Source: Pyrinomonadaceae bacterium (lineage in GTDB: Bacteria; Acidobacteriota; Blastocatellia; Pyrinomonadales; Pyrinomonadaceae). Taken from it: a stretch of 64,000 bases of DNA. Position 1 is the first letter of the stretch. Each line of letters starts with the position of its first letter. Below, piece after piece: positions 41,510 to 49,858 of the stretch. Both the position numbers and the translations under genes were made by a program. The notes below the pieces were generated by a model. It saw nothing but the letters and a program-made list of their open reading frames with translations, was not told where the DNA came from and did not search any database. The DNA lies in the NCBI GenBank assembly GCA_026129865.1, contig JAHCHG010000001.1, forward strand, positions 186,001 to 250,000, in the 5' to 3' direction.

Positions 41510-42160
41510 ATGCAAATGATAACGAACAGATCGAAACGCACCGCGGAGATTATTTCACGGTTGAAAAAAGAATACCCGGATGCGCATTGTGCCTTGAATC
41601 ATACAAATCCGTTTGAGCTCCTTGTTGCGACTATTCTTTCCGCGCAATGCACGGATGAGCGAGTGAATATCGTAACGGCAACACTTTTTCGTAAATATCG
41701 CGGTCCGAAGGATTATCTGGATGTGCCGCAGGAGGAACTCGAAAAAGACATTCACTCGACCGGTTTTTTTCGAAATAAAGCGAAAAATATTCAGGGTGCG
41801 TGCGAAAAGATAATTGAAATGTTCGGCGGCGAGATTCCGCAGACGATGGAAGAGATCTTAAAACTAAACGGCGTTGCGCGGAAAACCGCAAATGTCGTTT
41901 TGGGAAATGCGTTCGGCATCGCGTCCGGCGTGGTCGTCGATACGCATGTCTCGCGTCTTTCGCAGCGGCTCGGTCTAACAAAAGAAAAGACACCCGAAAA
42001 GATCGAACTCGACCTGCAGAAACTTGTTCCGAAAGAAGAGTGGGTTATGTTTCCGCACTGGATAATCTTTCACGGGCGCCAGGTCTGCAAAGCCAGAAAA
42101 CCTTTGTGCAGCGAATGTGTTTTAGAAGATATTTGCCCGAAAATCGGCGTTTCCGCCTAA
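41510..42160 (+). CDS. nth: Endonuclease III (DNA glycosylase/AP lyase)
   Basis: Base-excision repair enzyme that removes oxidised pyrimidines and cleaves the AP site. It has the HhH motif LNGVARKTANVVLG with the Schiff-base Lys, the catalytic Asp in VVDTHVSRLSQRLG, and the C-terminal [4Fe-4S] cluster with spacing Cys-x6-Cys-x2-Cys-x5-Cys (CKARKPLCSECVLEDIC). In E. coli the HhH reads LPGVGRKTA; here GVARKTA. Length (216 aa) is typical. Its stop overlaps the end of the convergent cobO gene by 4 bp. Confidence 0.96.
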   Translation: MQMITNRSKRTAEIISRLKKEYPDAHCALNHTNPFELLVATILSAQCTDERVNIVTATLFRKYRGPKDYLDVPQEELEKDIHSTGFFRNKAKNIQGACEKIIEMFGGEIPQTMEEILKLNGVARKTANVVLGNAFGIASGVVVDTHVSRLSQRLGLTKEKTPEKIELDLQKLVPKEEWVMFPHWIIFHGRQVCKARKPLCSECVLEDICPKIGVSA

Positions 42161-42732
42161 AACTCGATTCCCTGCTGAGCGAAAATGCCGGAATGAAACG
42201 GATGTTTTACTTCCTTCATTTCCGTTACAAGATTTGCGGCTTCGATCAGCTTTTCAGGTGCATTTCTGCCTGTAACGACTATATGAAGCGCGGGCTGAGA
42301 TTCGCGAGCAGCGGCGATCTCGGCTAAAACTTTATCCAGATCGAGAAATTTGTAATCAAGTACATAGACGAGCTCATCGAAAACAAGCAGGTCGTAGTCG
42401 CCGCTCCGCATCTTTTCAACGCAGAGCGCCCAGGTTTCTTCGCTGGTTTTTATATCCTGAGCGGGATCGTTCGTGTCCCAGGTAAAGCCGTCGCCCATCG
42501 TGTAGATCTCAACGCCGAGTTTTTCCAGTGAATGATGTTCGCCGTATCTGTCGGTCTTCGACTTCATAAACTGGATCATGCAGCATTTCAACCCCTGCCC
42601 GGCGGCTCTTACCATCAACCCTATGGCGCACGTAGTTTTACCTTTGCCGTCGCCGGTGTTGACCATCAGCAAACCTTTTGTTTTTTCCTGATAATCTTCA
42701 CGCCGCCATTTGTACCGCTTTTCTTTGGTCAT
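42157..42732 (-). CDS. cobO: Cob(I)yrinic acid a,c-diamide adenosyltransferase (CobA/CobO/BtuR type)
   Basis: Attaches the adenosyl group to cobalt of corrinoids, using ATP, for B12 synthesis or salvage. It shows the P-loop NTGDGKGKTTCAIG, the CMIQFMKS strand, YDLLVFDELVY and a C-terminal HIVVTGRNAPEKLIEAANLVTEM motif followed by KHPFHSGIFAQQGIEF, all typical of this family. Length (191 aa) is normal. It starts 6 bp after the nrnA stop, in the same direction, which suggests co-transcription with nrnA. No other cobalamin genes are present, so it may serve salvage. Confidence 0.93.
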   Translation of the reverse strand: MTKEKRYKWRREDYQEKTKGLLMVNTGDGKGKTTCAIGLMVRAAGQGLKCCMIQFMKSKTDRYGEHHSLEKLGVEIYTMGDGFTWDTNDPAQDIKTSEETWALCVEKMRSGDYDLLVFDELVYVLDYKFLDLDKVLAEIAAARESQPALHIVVTGRNAPEKLIEAANLVTEMKEVKHPFHSGIFAQQGIEF

Positions 42733-42738
42733 TTCGAT

Positions 42739-43734
42739 CTATGCAAGAAGAAGTTCCCGTTCGGACTCGTCATATTCGATCTCGGCTTTTTCGACCGCGT
42801 CGGACATTGCCGAAACAAGCTTCTTTTCGATCTCGTCCCAATCGCCCGAAACCCTGCAGCCGGCGGCGTTCTTGTGACCGCCGCCGCCAAACTGTTCGGC
42901 GACGCGCGCAATGTTGATATTTCCCTTTGACCGAAGGCTCACGCGAAATGTGCCTGGCTGAACTTCGCGCATATAAACGACGCCGTAAATATCCTTTGCG
43001 GATAACGGGATGTTGACCAGACCGTTGTTGTCGCCATCCACAGCGCCGGCGGCTTCGGAATCGGCTAACGACTGTCTCATCCAGGCGACCTTGCCGTTCG
43101 GATCTCTCTGAATAGTCGAGATCACGCGGCGCATTAGTTCGATCCGGCTCCATGAGTAACTGCTGTAAACCGCTTCGGAAATTTTCGCGGGTTCGACACC
43201 GACTTTTACGAGTTCGGATGCAACTTTTAAAGTGCGTTCAGTTGTATTTGGAAAGTGAAAGGAACCGGTGTCGGTTACGAGCGCGAGGTAAACGCATTCG
43301 GCGATCTCTTTCGAAACGCGTCCGCCGATAGCTTTGCAGAGGTTATAGATCATTTCGCCCACGGCAGACGCCGTTGCATCGATCCAATTTACGTTACCGA
43401 AATGTTCACAAGTTGAATGATGATCTATGTTTACAACGAATTGATTTTCAAGATTTCCAATTCCAGGTCGATCGATGTCCGAACATTCTATGACAAAAAC
43501 CGCGTCGTATCTTCCGTTAACAGCGCCAACTTTTTTAACCTCTTCCGCGCCGGGAAGCTGTTTATACGATTCGGGAATTTCATCCCGTAAAATCACCTCG
43601 GCATTTTTTCCCAGCGATCTAAGCAGCAGACAAAGACCTAGAGATGATCCGATCCCGTCGCCATCCGGTCTGACATGTGTCGTGATCGCAAAGTTATTCT
43701 TGTTTTCAATTACTTCTATTACTTGACTTAACAT
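42739..43734 (-). CDS. nrnA: DHH-family bifunctional oligoribonuclease/PAP phosphatase (NrnA)
   Basis: Degrades short oligoribonucleotides and converts 3'-phosphoadenosine 5'-phosphate to AMP. The DHH motifs are complete: ITTHVRPDGDGIGSSLG, VFVIECSD, NIDHHSTCEHFG and, at the C-terminus, the DHHA1 motif GGGGHKNAAGC. Length (331 aa) is standard. In many bacteria nrnA follows rbfA in the nusA-infB operon, as here. A perfect 10-bp hairpin lies between the rbfA stop and the ATG. The only Shine-Dalgarno-like sequence (GGAAGG) is upstream of the hairpin, and would come within 7 nt of the ATG when the hairpin folds. Confidence 0.93.
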   Translation of the reverse strand: MLSQVIEVIENKNNFAITTHVRPDGDGIGSSLGLCLLLRSLGKNAEVILRDEIPESYKQLPGAEEVKKVGAVNGRYDAVFVIECSDIDRPGIGNLENQFVVNIDHHSTCEHFGNVNWIDATASAVGEMIYNLCKAIGGRVSKEIAECVYLALVTDTGSFHFPNTTERTLKVASELVKVGVEPAKISEAVYSSYSWSRIELMRRVISTIQRDPNGKVAWMRQSLADSEAAGAVDGDNNGLVNIPLSAKDIYGVVYMREVQPGTFRVSLRSKGNINIARVAEQFGGGGHKNAAGCRVSGDWDEIEKKLVSAMSDAVEKAEIEYDESERELLLA

Positions 43735-43740
43735 AGATCA

Positions 43741-43764
43741 TTGAAGAACCAGGCGGTTCTTCAA
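43741..43764 (-). promoter_or_regulatory. Perfect hairpin between Shine-Dalgarno and start of nrnA
   Basis: TTGAAGAACC (43741-43750) and GGTTCTTCAA (43755-43764) form a perfect 10-bp stem with a 4-nt loop. No U-run follows on the minus strand, so it is not a terminator. On that strand GGAAGG (43771-43766) precedes it and the nrnA ATG (43734) follows by six bases. Confidence 0.6.
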
Positions 43765-43781
43765 GCCTTCCTTACAATAAA

Positions 43782-44120
43782 TTATTCGCCGGTCAAACCT
43801 TCCAGAATGGATTCGATCTTCTGCGCATTTTCTTCGACGGTGTCGCGCGCAAAATGAATTTGCGGAACATGCCGCAGATCGAGGCTCAACGCAAGCTGCT
43901 GACGGACGAAAGAGGTCGCATGCTGAAGCGCTTTCATCGCTTCTTTCTTTTCATTCTCATCGCCTTCAACAACAACAAATACTTTGGCATCGCGAAGATC
44001 GTCGGTTACGCGCACATCGGTAACCGTTACCGCGATAAGACGAGGATCTTCGAGTTCGAATCCAACGATCTCGGTGATCTCCTCACGTAATACTTCTGAC
44101 ATTCTTTCTGAACGACGCAT
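43782..44120 (-). CDS. rbfA: Ribosome-binding factor A
   Basis: A small KH-like protein that binds the 30S subunit during late 16S rRNA maturation. The start at 44120 gives MRRSERMSEVLREEITEIV, the family's normal N-terminus, and a 112-residue product of standard size. Further signs are the VTDVRVTDDLRDAKVFVVV core and RHVPQIHFARD. The frame remains open upstream through a 9-bp repeat array, which would add about 40 residues of Leu/Ala/Arg repeats from a TTG; I reject that as an artefact of the repeat being a multiple of three. Part of the rimP-nusA-infB-rbfA-nrnA order. There is no clear Shine-Dalgarno. Confidence 0.93.
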   Translation of the reverse strand: MRRSERMSEVLREEITEIVGFELEDPRLIAVTVTDVRVTDDLRDAKVFVVVEGDENEKKEAMKALQHATSFVRQQLALSLDLRHVPQIHFARDTVEENAQKIESILEGLTGE

Positions 44121-44130
44121 AAAATTCGTT

Positions 44131-44226
44131 AGTCTTTTGAGTCTAGCGAGTCTTTTCAGTCTAGCGAGTCTAGCGAGTCTAGCGAGTCTTTCAAGTCTTT
44201 CGAGTTTAAACAGTCTCGCGAGACTC
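44131..44226. repeat. 9-bp tandem array, rbfA-proximal arm of an inverted repeat
   Basis: Copies and variants of GAGTCTAGC in tandem, with degenerate flanks (GAGTCTTTC-like). Bases 44158-44189 are an exact reverse complement of 44315-44346. At the inner end there is a 14-bp palindrome AGTCTCGCGAGACT (44212-44225). The array occupies the space between rbfA and the loop of the inverted repeat. Confidence 0.9.
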
Positions 44227-44233
44227 TTAATTC

Positions 44234-44287
44234 TTACCAAACCGCTATTTTAGCTTCCACCCCAAAATACTGCCTCGCCAACTTCAT
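44234..44287 (-). other. 17-codon reading frame in the loop of the inverted arrays
   Basis: Between the two arrays the minus strand carries ATG ... TAA encoding MKLARQYFGVEAKIAVW, preceded by AGGTGAGG close to the ATG. It does not match DUF503, which often sits between infB and rbfA. It may be chance, a remnant of such a gene, or a small translated peptide. Confidence 0.25.
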
Positions 44288-44290
44288 AGC

Positions 44291-44364
44291 CTCACCTGAC
44301 TCGCTAGACTCGACAGACTCGCTAGACTCGCTAGACTCGCTAGACTCAAATGACTCGCCAGACT
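44291..44364. repeat. 9-bp tandem array, infB-proximal arm of an inverted repeat
   Basis: GCTAGACTC units, the reverse complement of the other arm. It begins three bases after the infB stop codon (44368-44370). Bases 44315-44346 are the 32-bp perfect complement of 44158-44189. In the infB-rbfA transcript the arms could fold into a long hairpin. Confidence 0.9.
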
Positions 44365-44367
44365 CAA

Positions 44368-47118
44368 TTAAAGTTCGGTCGGTGCGATTTGCTCGATCAC
44401 GTAAGCTTCGATCTCGTCGGCGACCTTTATGTCGTTGTAATTGACAAGACTGATTCCGCATTCAAACCCCGATCGAACCTCGTTGACATCGTCTTTGAAT
44501 CGTTTGAGCGAAGCAATATCGCCTTCCCAAATTACAACTCCGTCGCGAATCAACCTTGCTTTTGCCTGCCGCTTGATAATTCCATCCGTTACGCGGCAGC
44601 CGGCGATCGTGCCGATCTTCGAAACCTTGAAAATATCCTGAACCTGCGCTTTTCCAAGAATCTCTTCTCTCTCGATCTTATCGAGCATTCCGATCATCGC
44701 CGCGCGAATCTCTTCTTCGACCTTGTAAATGATCGAATGAAGCCGGATATCGACTTCTTCCTGACGCGCTACGTCCGCCGCGCGCGATTCGGGTCGGACA
44801 TTAAATCCGATGATCACGACAGCCATCGCGTCGTTGTCGGACTGTGTCGCCGAAGCAAGTAAAACGTCCGATTCGCTGATCGCGCCGACTCCGGATCGGA
44901 TCACACGAACCTTGACCTTTTCGGTAGAAAGTTTCTCCAGCGTGCCGCGTAAAACCTCAACCGATCCCTGAACGTCGGCTTTGAGAATAACAAGGAGTTC
45001 CTTGATCTCAGCAAGTCCAAGCGATTCAATACCGCGTTTGGTCGTTTTGAGCATTGCGATCTGACGCGCCTGCATTTGTCTTTGCCCGGCGATCGTCTGC
45101 GCTTTATCAATGTCGGAAACGGATTGGAAAATATCGCCCGCCTGCGGAACGCCTTGAAGTCCCAAAACCTCAACCGGAGTTGCCGGCGGCGCCGAATCGA
45201 CCGTTTCACCATGATCGTTGAACATCGCCCGAACTTTTCCGTAATACTGTCCAACGATAAACGGATCGCCGACGTTCAGTGTTCCCTGCTGCACAAGAAC
45301 CGTTGCAACCGAACCGCGTCCTTTGTCGAGTTTCGCTTCAAGAACAACGCCGGAAGCACGCCGTGTCGGACTTGCTTTGAGTTCCATGATGTCCGCTTGA
45401 AGAAGAACGGTTTCAAGCAGCGTGTCGAGATTGGTGCGTTTCTTTGCGGATACTTCGACCATTTCAATGTCGCCGCCCCAAGTAGTTCCCTGCAATCCCT
45501 GCTGTGCAAGTTCCTGTCGAACCTTATCAACGTTTGCGTTAGGACTGTCGATCTTGTTGATCGCGACGATCAGCGGAACTTTTGCGGCGCGCGAATGTTC
45601 GATCGCTTCGATCGTCTGCGGCATTACGCCGTCATCCGCCGCGACGACGAGAATAACCACATCCGTCGCCTTAGCGCCGCGCGCCCGCATCATCGTAAAC
45701 GCTTCGTGTCCCGGTGTGTCGAGGAAAACGACGCGCCGCTTTTCATCGGGATTATCCGGATTATCAACGAATACGCTGTACGCGCCGATATGCTGCGTGA
45801 TTCCGCCTGCTTCGCCTTCTGCAACGTTCTCTGAGCGAATTGCGTCGAGCAAACTCGTTTTACCGTGATCAACGTGTCCCATGACCGTTACAACCGGCGG
45901 ACGCGGCAGCTCGTCATCGTCCGAATCCGAAGCAATGATCTCTTCAAATTCCTGCTCAATGACCATTTCTTCAAACGGAACAAAGCTTACTTCGTAACCG
46001 AAGTTTTGACCGAGTTCCTTAGCCATCGGCTCGCCGATCGGCTGGTTCAAAGTGGCGAAAATACCTTTTTTGACTAGCAGTTGAACGATATCGCGCGGAG
46101 TAACGCCGAGCGCTTCCGAAAATTCGCGGATCGTCGCACCTTCTGTCAGGCGAACCTGCTTTAGCTTGTCTTTATTAATGTCGCCGATCTGATCGATGAT
46201 TCGTTCTTCGATCGATTTCGGACGAGGTGCGGCAAATTCTCTTTCTTCGAAACGACCTGCCGGCTCAAATTTTCGTCCGCCTTTCTTACCGCGACCAAAT
46301 TTCTTGCGCTGGTCGGCGGGCGGCGTGTACGTGAGTTTCGGCGCAGCGGTTTCGCCCGGCGTACCGCGAAGATCGCCCGGACGGCGCGCGTCTCTTCTGC
46401 CTTTTGTTTTGTCGGTTTTAAGTTTTCCGGTCTTGGTCGGAGTATCACTTACGACGCGATCGCCAGGCTTGATACCCTTATCAAGCGCGTCACGCGTAAG
46501 CGTTAGAACTTTTACCTGTGTGCCTGATTTCGACTCGACCTTTTCTTCGGCAGCGGGCTCGATTTCAGCTTCGGCAGGTTTTTTTGCAGAAAGTTTTTTG
46601 ACCTGGGTTCCCGATGATTTCTCTTCGGTTTTCGCTTCTGTTACCTCAGCCGGCGGAATCTCTTCTGCGGTTTTCTCAACCGGTTTTGTTTCGCCCGCTT
46701 CGACGGTTTCTTTCGTTTCTTCAGCCGGCGGCTCGACTACCGCTTTCTTTGTCAAAACTTTGATCTTTCGCGCAGGGGCGTCAGACGCAGGTTTGGTTTC
46801 GGCAGGTGCAGTCGATTTATCGGGCTGTTTTGCTTCAAGCTCCGGCGTGGTTTCCTGAGGAGTTTCAACATCTTCAGCCGGTTCTTCCTTCTTAACCTTT
46901 TTGGCAGCCTTTTTAATTACCTTGATGGTGCGTTTCGGGGTAACTTCAGCCTTCGGGAAGTATTTATTGCTGATCTTATCGGCGAGTTCTTTACTCACCG
47001 AATTTGACGGCACACTGACGTCCGCGCCTTCGCGACGCAGATCTTCAATGATTCGCTTTGTGTCTTGTTTGAGTTCTTTTGCTAAATCGTAAACCCGAAC
47101 TTTATTTCCTGCTGCCAT
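44368..47118 (-). CDS. infB: Translation initiation factor IF-2
   Basis: The GTPase that brings initiator fMet-tRNA to the 30S subunit. The N-terminal IF2_N domain (about 1-55, [23 protein letters not shown]) is followed by a long charged low-complexity linker (about 60-310). A second IF2_N-like segment lies at about 320-370 ([18 protein letters not shown]). The G domain starts near residue 410 with G1 [13 protein letters not shown]3 DTPGHEAF and G4 NKID. Domains II-IV follow to residue 916. The gene sits between nusA (94 bp upstream) and the inverted repeat arrays before rbfA, as in the classical nusA operon. Confidence 0.97.
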   Translation of the reverse strand: MAAGNKVRVYDLAKELKQDTKRIIEDLRREGADVSVPSNSVSKELADKISNKYFPKAEVTPKRTIKVIKKAAKKVKKEEPAEDVETPQETTPELEAKQPDKSTAPAETKPASDAPARKIKVLTKKAVVEPPAEETKETVEAGETKPVEKTAEEIPPAEVTEAKTEEKSSGTQVKKLSAKKPAEAEIEPAAEEKVESKSGTQVKVLTLTRDALDKGIKPGDRVVSDTPTKTGKLKTDKTKGRRDARRPGDLRGTPGETAAPKLTYTPPADQRKKFGRGKKGGRKFEPAGRFEEREFAAPRPKSIEERIIDQIGDINKDKLKQVRLTEGATIREFSEALGVTPRDIVQLLVKKGIFATLNQPIGEPMAKELGQNFGYEVSFVPFEEMVIEQEFEEIIASDSDDDELPRPPVVTVMGHVDHGKTSLLDAIRSENVAEGEAGGITQHIGAYSVFVDNPDNPDEKRRVVFLDTPGHEAFTMMRARGAKATDVVILVVAADDGVMPQTIEAIEHSRAAKVPLIVAINKIDSPNANVDKVRQELAQQGLQGTTWGGDIEMVEVSAKKRTNLDTLLETVLLQADIMELKASPTRRASGVVLEAKLDKGRGSVATVLVQQGTLNVGDPFIVGQYYGKVRAMFNDHGETVDSAPPATPVEVLGLQGVPQAGDIFQSVSDIDKAQTIAGQRQMQARQIAMLKTTKRGIESLGLAEIKELLVILKADVQGSVEVLRGTLEKLSTEKVKVRVIRSGVGAISESDVLLASATQSDNDAMAVVIIGFNVRPESRAADVARQEEVDIRLHSIIYKVEEEIRAAMIGMLDKIEREEILGKAQVQDIFKVSKIGTIAGCRVTDGIIKRQAKARLIRDGVVIWEGDIASLKRFKDDVNEVRSGFECGISLVNYNDIKVADEIEAYVIEQIAPTEL

Positions 47119-47212
47119 ATTTCTCTATGTAAGTTCTACCTTAGAGCAATTTACGATTTGACAATTTTAATGTGCTTTTGTCGCTTAAATCATAAATTAC
47201 AATCCGTTCTGT

Positions 47213-48778
47213 CTATTTAGCAGATTCATCATCTGCCTCAGTTGAATCAGCATCCGCAGATTCTTCAATATTTTCGACTGCGTCATCTGAAGCATCCGCC
47301 GCATCGGCATCGTCCGTTTCTTCAACAGCTTGCTCATCAGCCGGTTCTTCATCCGGCGCGGCTTCGACACTTTCAACTTCAACGATCTCTTCCACCGTTT
47401 CGACAGTTTCCTCAGTTACGGTTGCTGCCGATTGTTCGTCGATCGCAACCGTTTCTTCAGAAACTTCTACCGACTCTTCATCTCCGCTGTCGCCCTTCGC
47501 TTTAACAACTTCCTGGGCTGCGGTAATGATAAACTGAGCCTCATCAAGACTCGTGTCCAAAATTCCGGCAAGATCGTCAAGCGATGTTTTCGCCAGCGTC
47601 TCGACGTCTTCAATATTATGTTCTTTCAGCGAATCCGCCTGTGCGACCGTTACGCCTTCCAATGCCGTGATCGGAACCGCTTCTCCGGCTGCCATCATTT
47701 TGCCCATTTTCTGAGCGATTTCTTTCTTAAGCAGATCTTCGCTGATAATGTCGATGTCCCAACCTACCAAGCGTGTCGCTAAGCGAACATTCTGTCCGCG
47801 TTTACCGATTGCGAGCGAAAGCTGATCTTCATTGACGATAACTTCCATTTTACGGTTATTAATGTCCGTGATCCGCACCTGACTGACCTTTGCCGGACTC
47901 AACGCGTTTGCCGCAAAAACAGAAGGCTCATCCGACCATTCGATGATGTCGATCTTCTCGCCGCGCAATTCTTTAATGATCGACTGAACGCGCGAACCTT
48001 TCATTCCGACGCATGCGCCTACCGGATCGACGTCTTTTTCGTTCGAAGTTACAGCGATCTTCGCGCGGTCGCCCGGTTCGCGAACTGCCGATTTGATCAC
48101 GACAGTTTCGTCATAGATCTCCGGTACTTCCATTTCAAAAAGCCGTTTCAAAAGTTCCGGCGAAGAGCGCGACACTCTGATCTGCTGTCCGCGCAACTCT
48201 TTCGTAACTTCGTCTATGACAACGCGAATTCGTTCGCCCTGGTTCCAGATCTCGCTTCGCGGCTGTTCCTTTTTCGGAAGGATCGCTTCGAGATTATTTC
48301 CCAGATCGACGATTATGTCGCCACGCTCAAATCTTTTAACGACACCGTTTATCAGAGTTCCGACACGATCGATATATTCGTCGTAAACTTTTTCCCGGAT
48401 CGCTTCACGAACCTTTTGAACTAGAATCTGTTTCGCCGTTTGTGCCGCAATTCTACCGAGTTCTTCGGTCGGGAGAGGAATAAGAAGCATATCGCCGACT
48501 TCGATCTCGTCGTCGCCGGTCAATTCGATCGCTTCGTCTAACGAAAGTTCCGTCTGAGGGTTTTCGACTTCGGCAACAACCGTTTTATGAGCCGATATTT
48601 CGACCATTCCCTCTTCGTTATTCCATTCAACTTCAATGCTTTCACCGGTTTTGTCGTACGATTTAAACTGCTTGCGCGCCGCGGCTTTTACCGCTTCCTT
48701 CATCGCCTCGATCACCAATTCACGGTCGAGTCCCTGCTCATTGCATAACGCCTCGATGCTTTGTCCGATGGTTGTCAT
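47213..48778 (-). CDS. nusA: Transcription termination/antitermination factor NusA with acidic tail
   Basis: Binds RNA polymerase and nascent RNA to modulate pausing and termination. NusA_N covers about 1-125 (ALCNEQGLDRELVIEAMKEAV start), the S1 domain about 135-200, and KH1/KH2 about 230-345 (GACVGMKGSRVQSIIKELRGEKIDI, LSLAIGKRGQNVRLATRL). A helical repeat domain (about 365-425) resembles the NusA C-terminal acidic-repeat fold. The last 85 residues or so are extremely acidic and low complexity (Glu, Asp, Ala, Ser, Val), longer than usual. It begins 13 bp after rimP's stop and precedes infB. Confidence 0.96.
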   Translation of the reverse strand: MTTIGQSIEALCNEQGLDRELVIEAMKEAVKAAARKQFKSYDKTGESIEVEWNNEEGMVEISAHKTVVAEVENPQTELSLDEAIELTGDDEIEVGDMLLIPLPTEELGRIAAQTAKQILVQKVREAIREKVYDEYIDRVGTLINGVVKRFERGDIIVDLGNNLEAILPKKEQPRSEIWNQGERIRVVIDEVTKELRGQQIRVSRSSPELLKRLFEMEVPEIYDETVVIKSAVREPGDRAKIAVTSNEKDVDPVGACVGMKGSRVQSIIKELRGEKIDIIEWSDEPSVFAANALSPAKVSQVRITDINNRKMEVIVNEDQLSLAIGKRGQNVRLATRLVGWDIDIISEDLLKKEIAQKMGKMMAAGEAVPITALEGVTVAQADSLKEHNIEDVETLAKTSLDDLAGILDTSLDEAQFIITAAQEVVKAKGDSGDEESVEVSEETVAIDEQSAATVTEETVETVEEIVEVESVEAAPDEEPADEQAVEETDDADAADASDDAVENIEESADADSTEADDESAK

Positions 48779-48791
48779 AGTTTTCTAAAAA

Positions 48792-49289
48792 TTAGTCTTT
48801 GACTTTCGCTTTTTTGAATTCCTCTTCAAGGTCGACCTGCAAATTTGCCTTTGAGATCGCCGAATACGGAACCTTTACCTCACCGTTCGTATTATCGACG
48901 AACAGGATAGTTTCATTTTCAACTCCGGTAATTCTACCGGTGAAATTTTTCTGACCGTTTATCGCCTGATAAGTCTTAAACTGCGCTAAACTTCCGCTGA
49001 ATTTTTCAAAATCCTTAGCCGAATAAAGTCCGCGCTCCAAGCCGGGCGACGAAACTTCCAATACATACGCCGTCGGAATAAAATCTTCGTTGTCAATAAT
49101 TTCGCCGACCTGATTGCTTACAACAGCGCAGTCTTCGTGCGTAACTCCGCCGGGTTTGTCGATGAATATCCGAACCGTTCGATTCTTGACCGCTCCGACA
49201 ACTTCCGAATGAACGAGTTCCAAGCCGTTTGCATCCGCAACTTCGGAGGAAATCTCTCTGACTCGCTGTTCTATTGCTTCCTTCGCCAT
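48792..49289 (-). CDS. rimP: Ribosome maturation factor RimP
   Basis: Assists 30S ribosomal subunit assembly. The chosen start gives MAKEAIEQRVREISSEV, a typical beginning; an upstream start adds residues encoded inside a terminator hairpin. Motifs: VRIFIDKPGGVTHEDC, YVLEVSSPGLERGLYSAKDFEKF, and a C-terminal SH3-like domain (FTGRITGVENETILF). The length (165 aa) is standard. First gene of the rimP-nusA-infB-rbfA-nrnA order. A hairpin with a T-run ends 12 nt before the ATG, leaving only a weak ribosome-binding site; transcription read-through control is possible. Confidence 0.93.
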   Translation of the reverse strand: MAKEAIEQRVREISSEVADANGLELVHSEVVGAVKNRTVRIFIDKPGGVTHEDCAVVSNQVGEIIDNEDFIPTAYVLEVSSPGLERGLYSAKDFEKFSGSLAQFKTYQAINGQKNFTGRITGVENETILFVDNTNGEVKVPYSAISKANLQVDLEEEFKKAKVKD

Positions 49290-49301
49290 TTTCTGTTGCG
49301 C

Positions 49302-49328
49302 AAAATAAAAAGTGGGCGCGAAACCCAC
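49302..49328 (-). terminator. Intrinsic terminator just upstream of rimP (possible attenuator)
   Basis: On the minus strand GTGGG (49328-49324) pairs with CCCAC (49316-49312) around a 7-nt loop (TTTCGCG), followed by TTTTTATTTT (49311-49302). The rimP ATG is at 49289. It may end transcription of the upstream hypothetical gene or attenuate the rimP operon. Confidence 0.6.
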
Positions 49329-49396
49329 AGCACACGCTCCTACGCATTGCAGGAAACGAACATCATATATTAAAGCAACTTACAATGGCAAGCGAG

Positions 49397-49816
49397 CTAC
49401 TCGACGTTTGCTTTAATTTTGCCCATTGCGTCGGACATCTTGCCAAATACATTATCGAGGCTGGCGAAACTTCCCTTTGACCTGTCGCCGGCAAACTCGT
49501 CAAGCATTATCGCAAACTGTTTCGCATCCGACTGAAGCCGTTCTGTTTCCTTCGCTACGATCTTTTCCGATTCAGAAACTTCAGTTCCTTCGCCGCCAAT
49601 CTTCTTTGCTTCTTTTATTCCCCAATGCGTTATGCAAACGACGTCCGGTCGCCGGGTCTCCGCGATCCAGCCCTGCCGGCTCATTTGCTTGAAAATATCG
49701 GGATAATTACCTAAAAAACCCAGATCTTTTACGAGTTCTTTAAAGTCCACCGTTTGCGAATCCCGTCCTCCACTCGCCTCATGCAGCTTCACCAAAACTT
49801 TTTGATAAACATCCAT
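49397..49816 (-). CDS. Hypothetical protein with winged-helix-like N-terminus
   Basis: Not recognised at family level. The 139-residue product begins with a segment that could be a winged-helix domain (about 18-75, TVDFKELVKDLGF, IFKQMSRQGWIAETRRPDVVCITHWGIKEAKK, the last resembling the wing and following helix). The C-terminal half (about 80-139) is helical and charged with regular spacing, possibly a short coiled coil. It lies between a ROK kinase gene (42 bp) and the rimP operon (a terminator hairpin intervenes). DNA binding is an inference only. Confidence 0.55.
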   Translation of the reverse strand: MDVYQKVLVKLHEASGGRDSQTVDFKELVKDLGFLGNYPDIFKQMSRQGWIAETRRPDVVCITHWGIKEAKKIGGEGTEVSESEKIVAKETERLQSDAKQFAIMLDEFAGDRSKGSFASLDNVFGKMSDAMGKIKANVE

Positions 49817-49858
49817 ATTTTTCAGCCAAATGCAAAAAACATCTTCGCAAAACTTAAA

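Noticed and set aside
44121..44240. N-terminal extension of RbfA by about 40 Leu/Ala/Arg-repeat residues from a TTG
   Set aside because: The extension is a translation of the 9-bp array, which stays open because the unit is a multiple of three. The downstream ATG gives the normal RbfA N-terminus and length.
44131..44364. CRISPR-like array between infB and rbfA
   Set aside because: The unit is only 9 bp, there are no unique spacers of regular length, and the arms are inverted with respect to each other. No cas genes are present.
46196..46858. A 220-codon Ser/Val/Phe-rich frame on the plus strand inside infB
   Set aside because: It is the antisense of the low-complexity Lys/Glu/Ala linker of IF-2 and has no initiation signal or recognisable domain.
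47242..47505. His/Pro/Arg-rich frame on the plus strand opposite the nusA end
   Set aside because: Antisense of the acidic NusA tail; biased composition explains the open frame.
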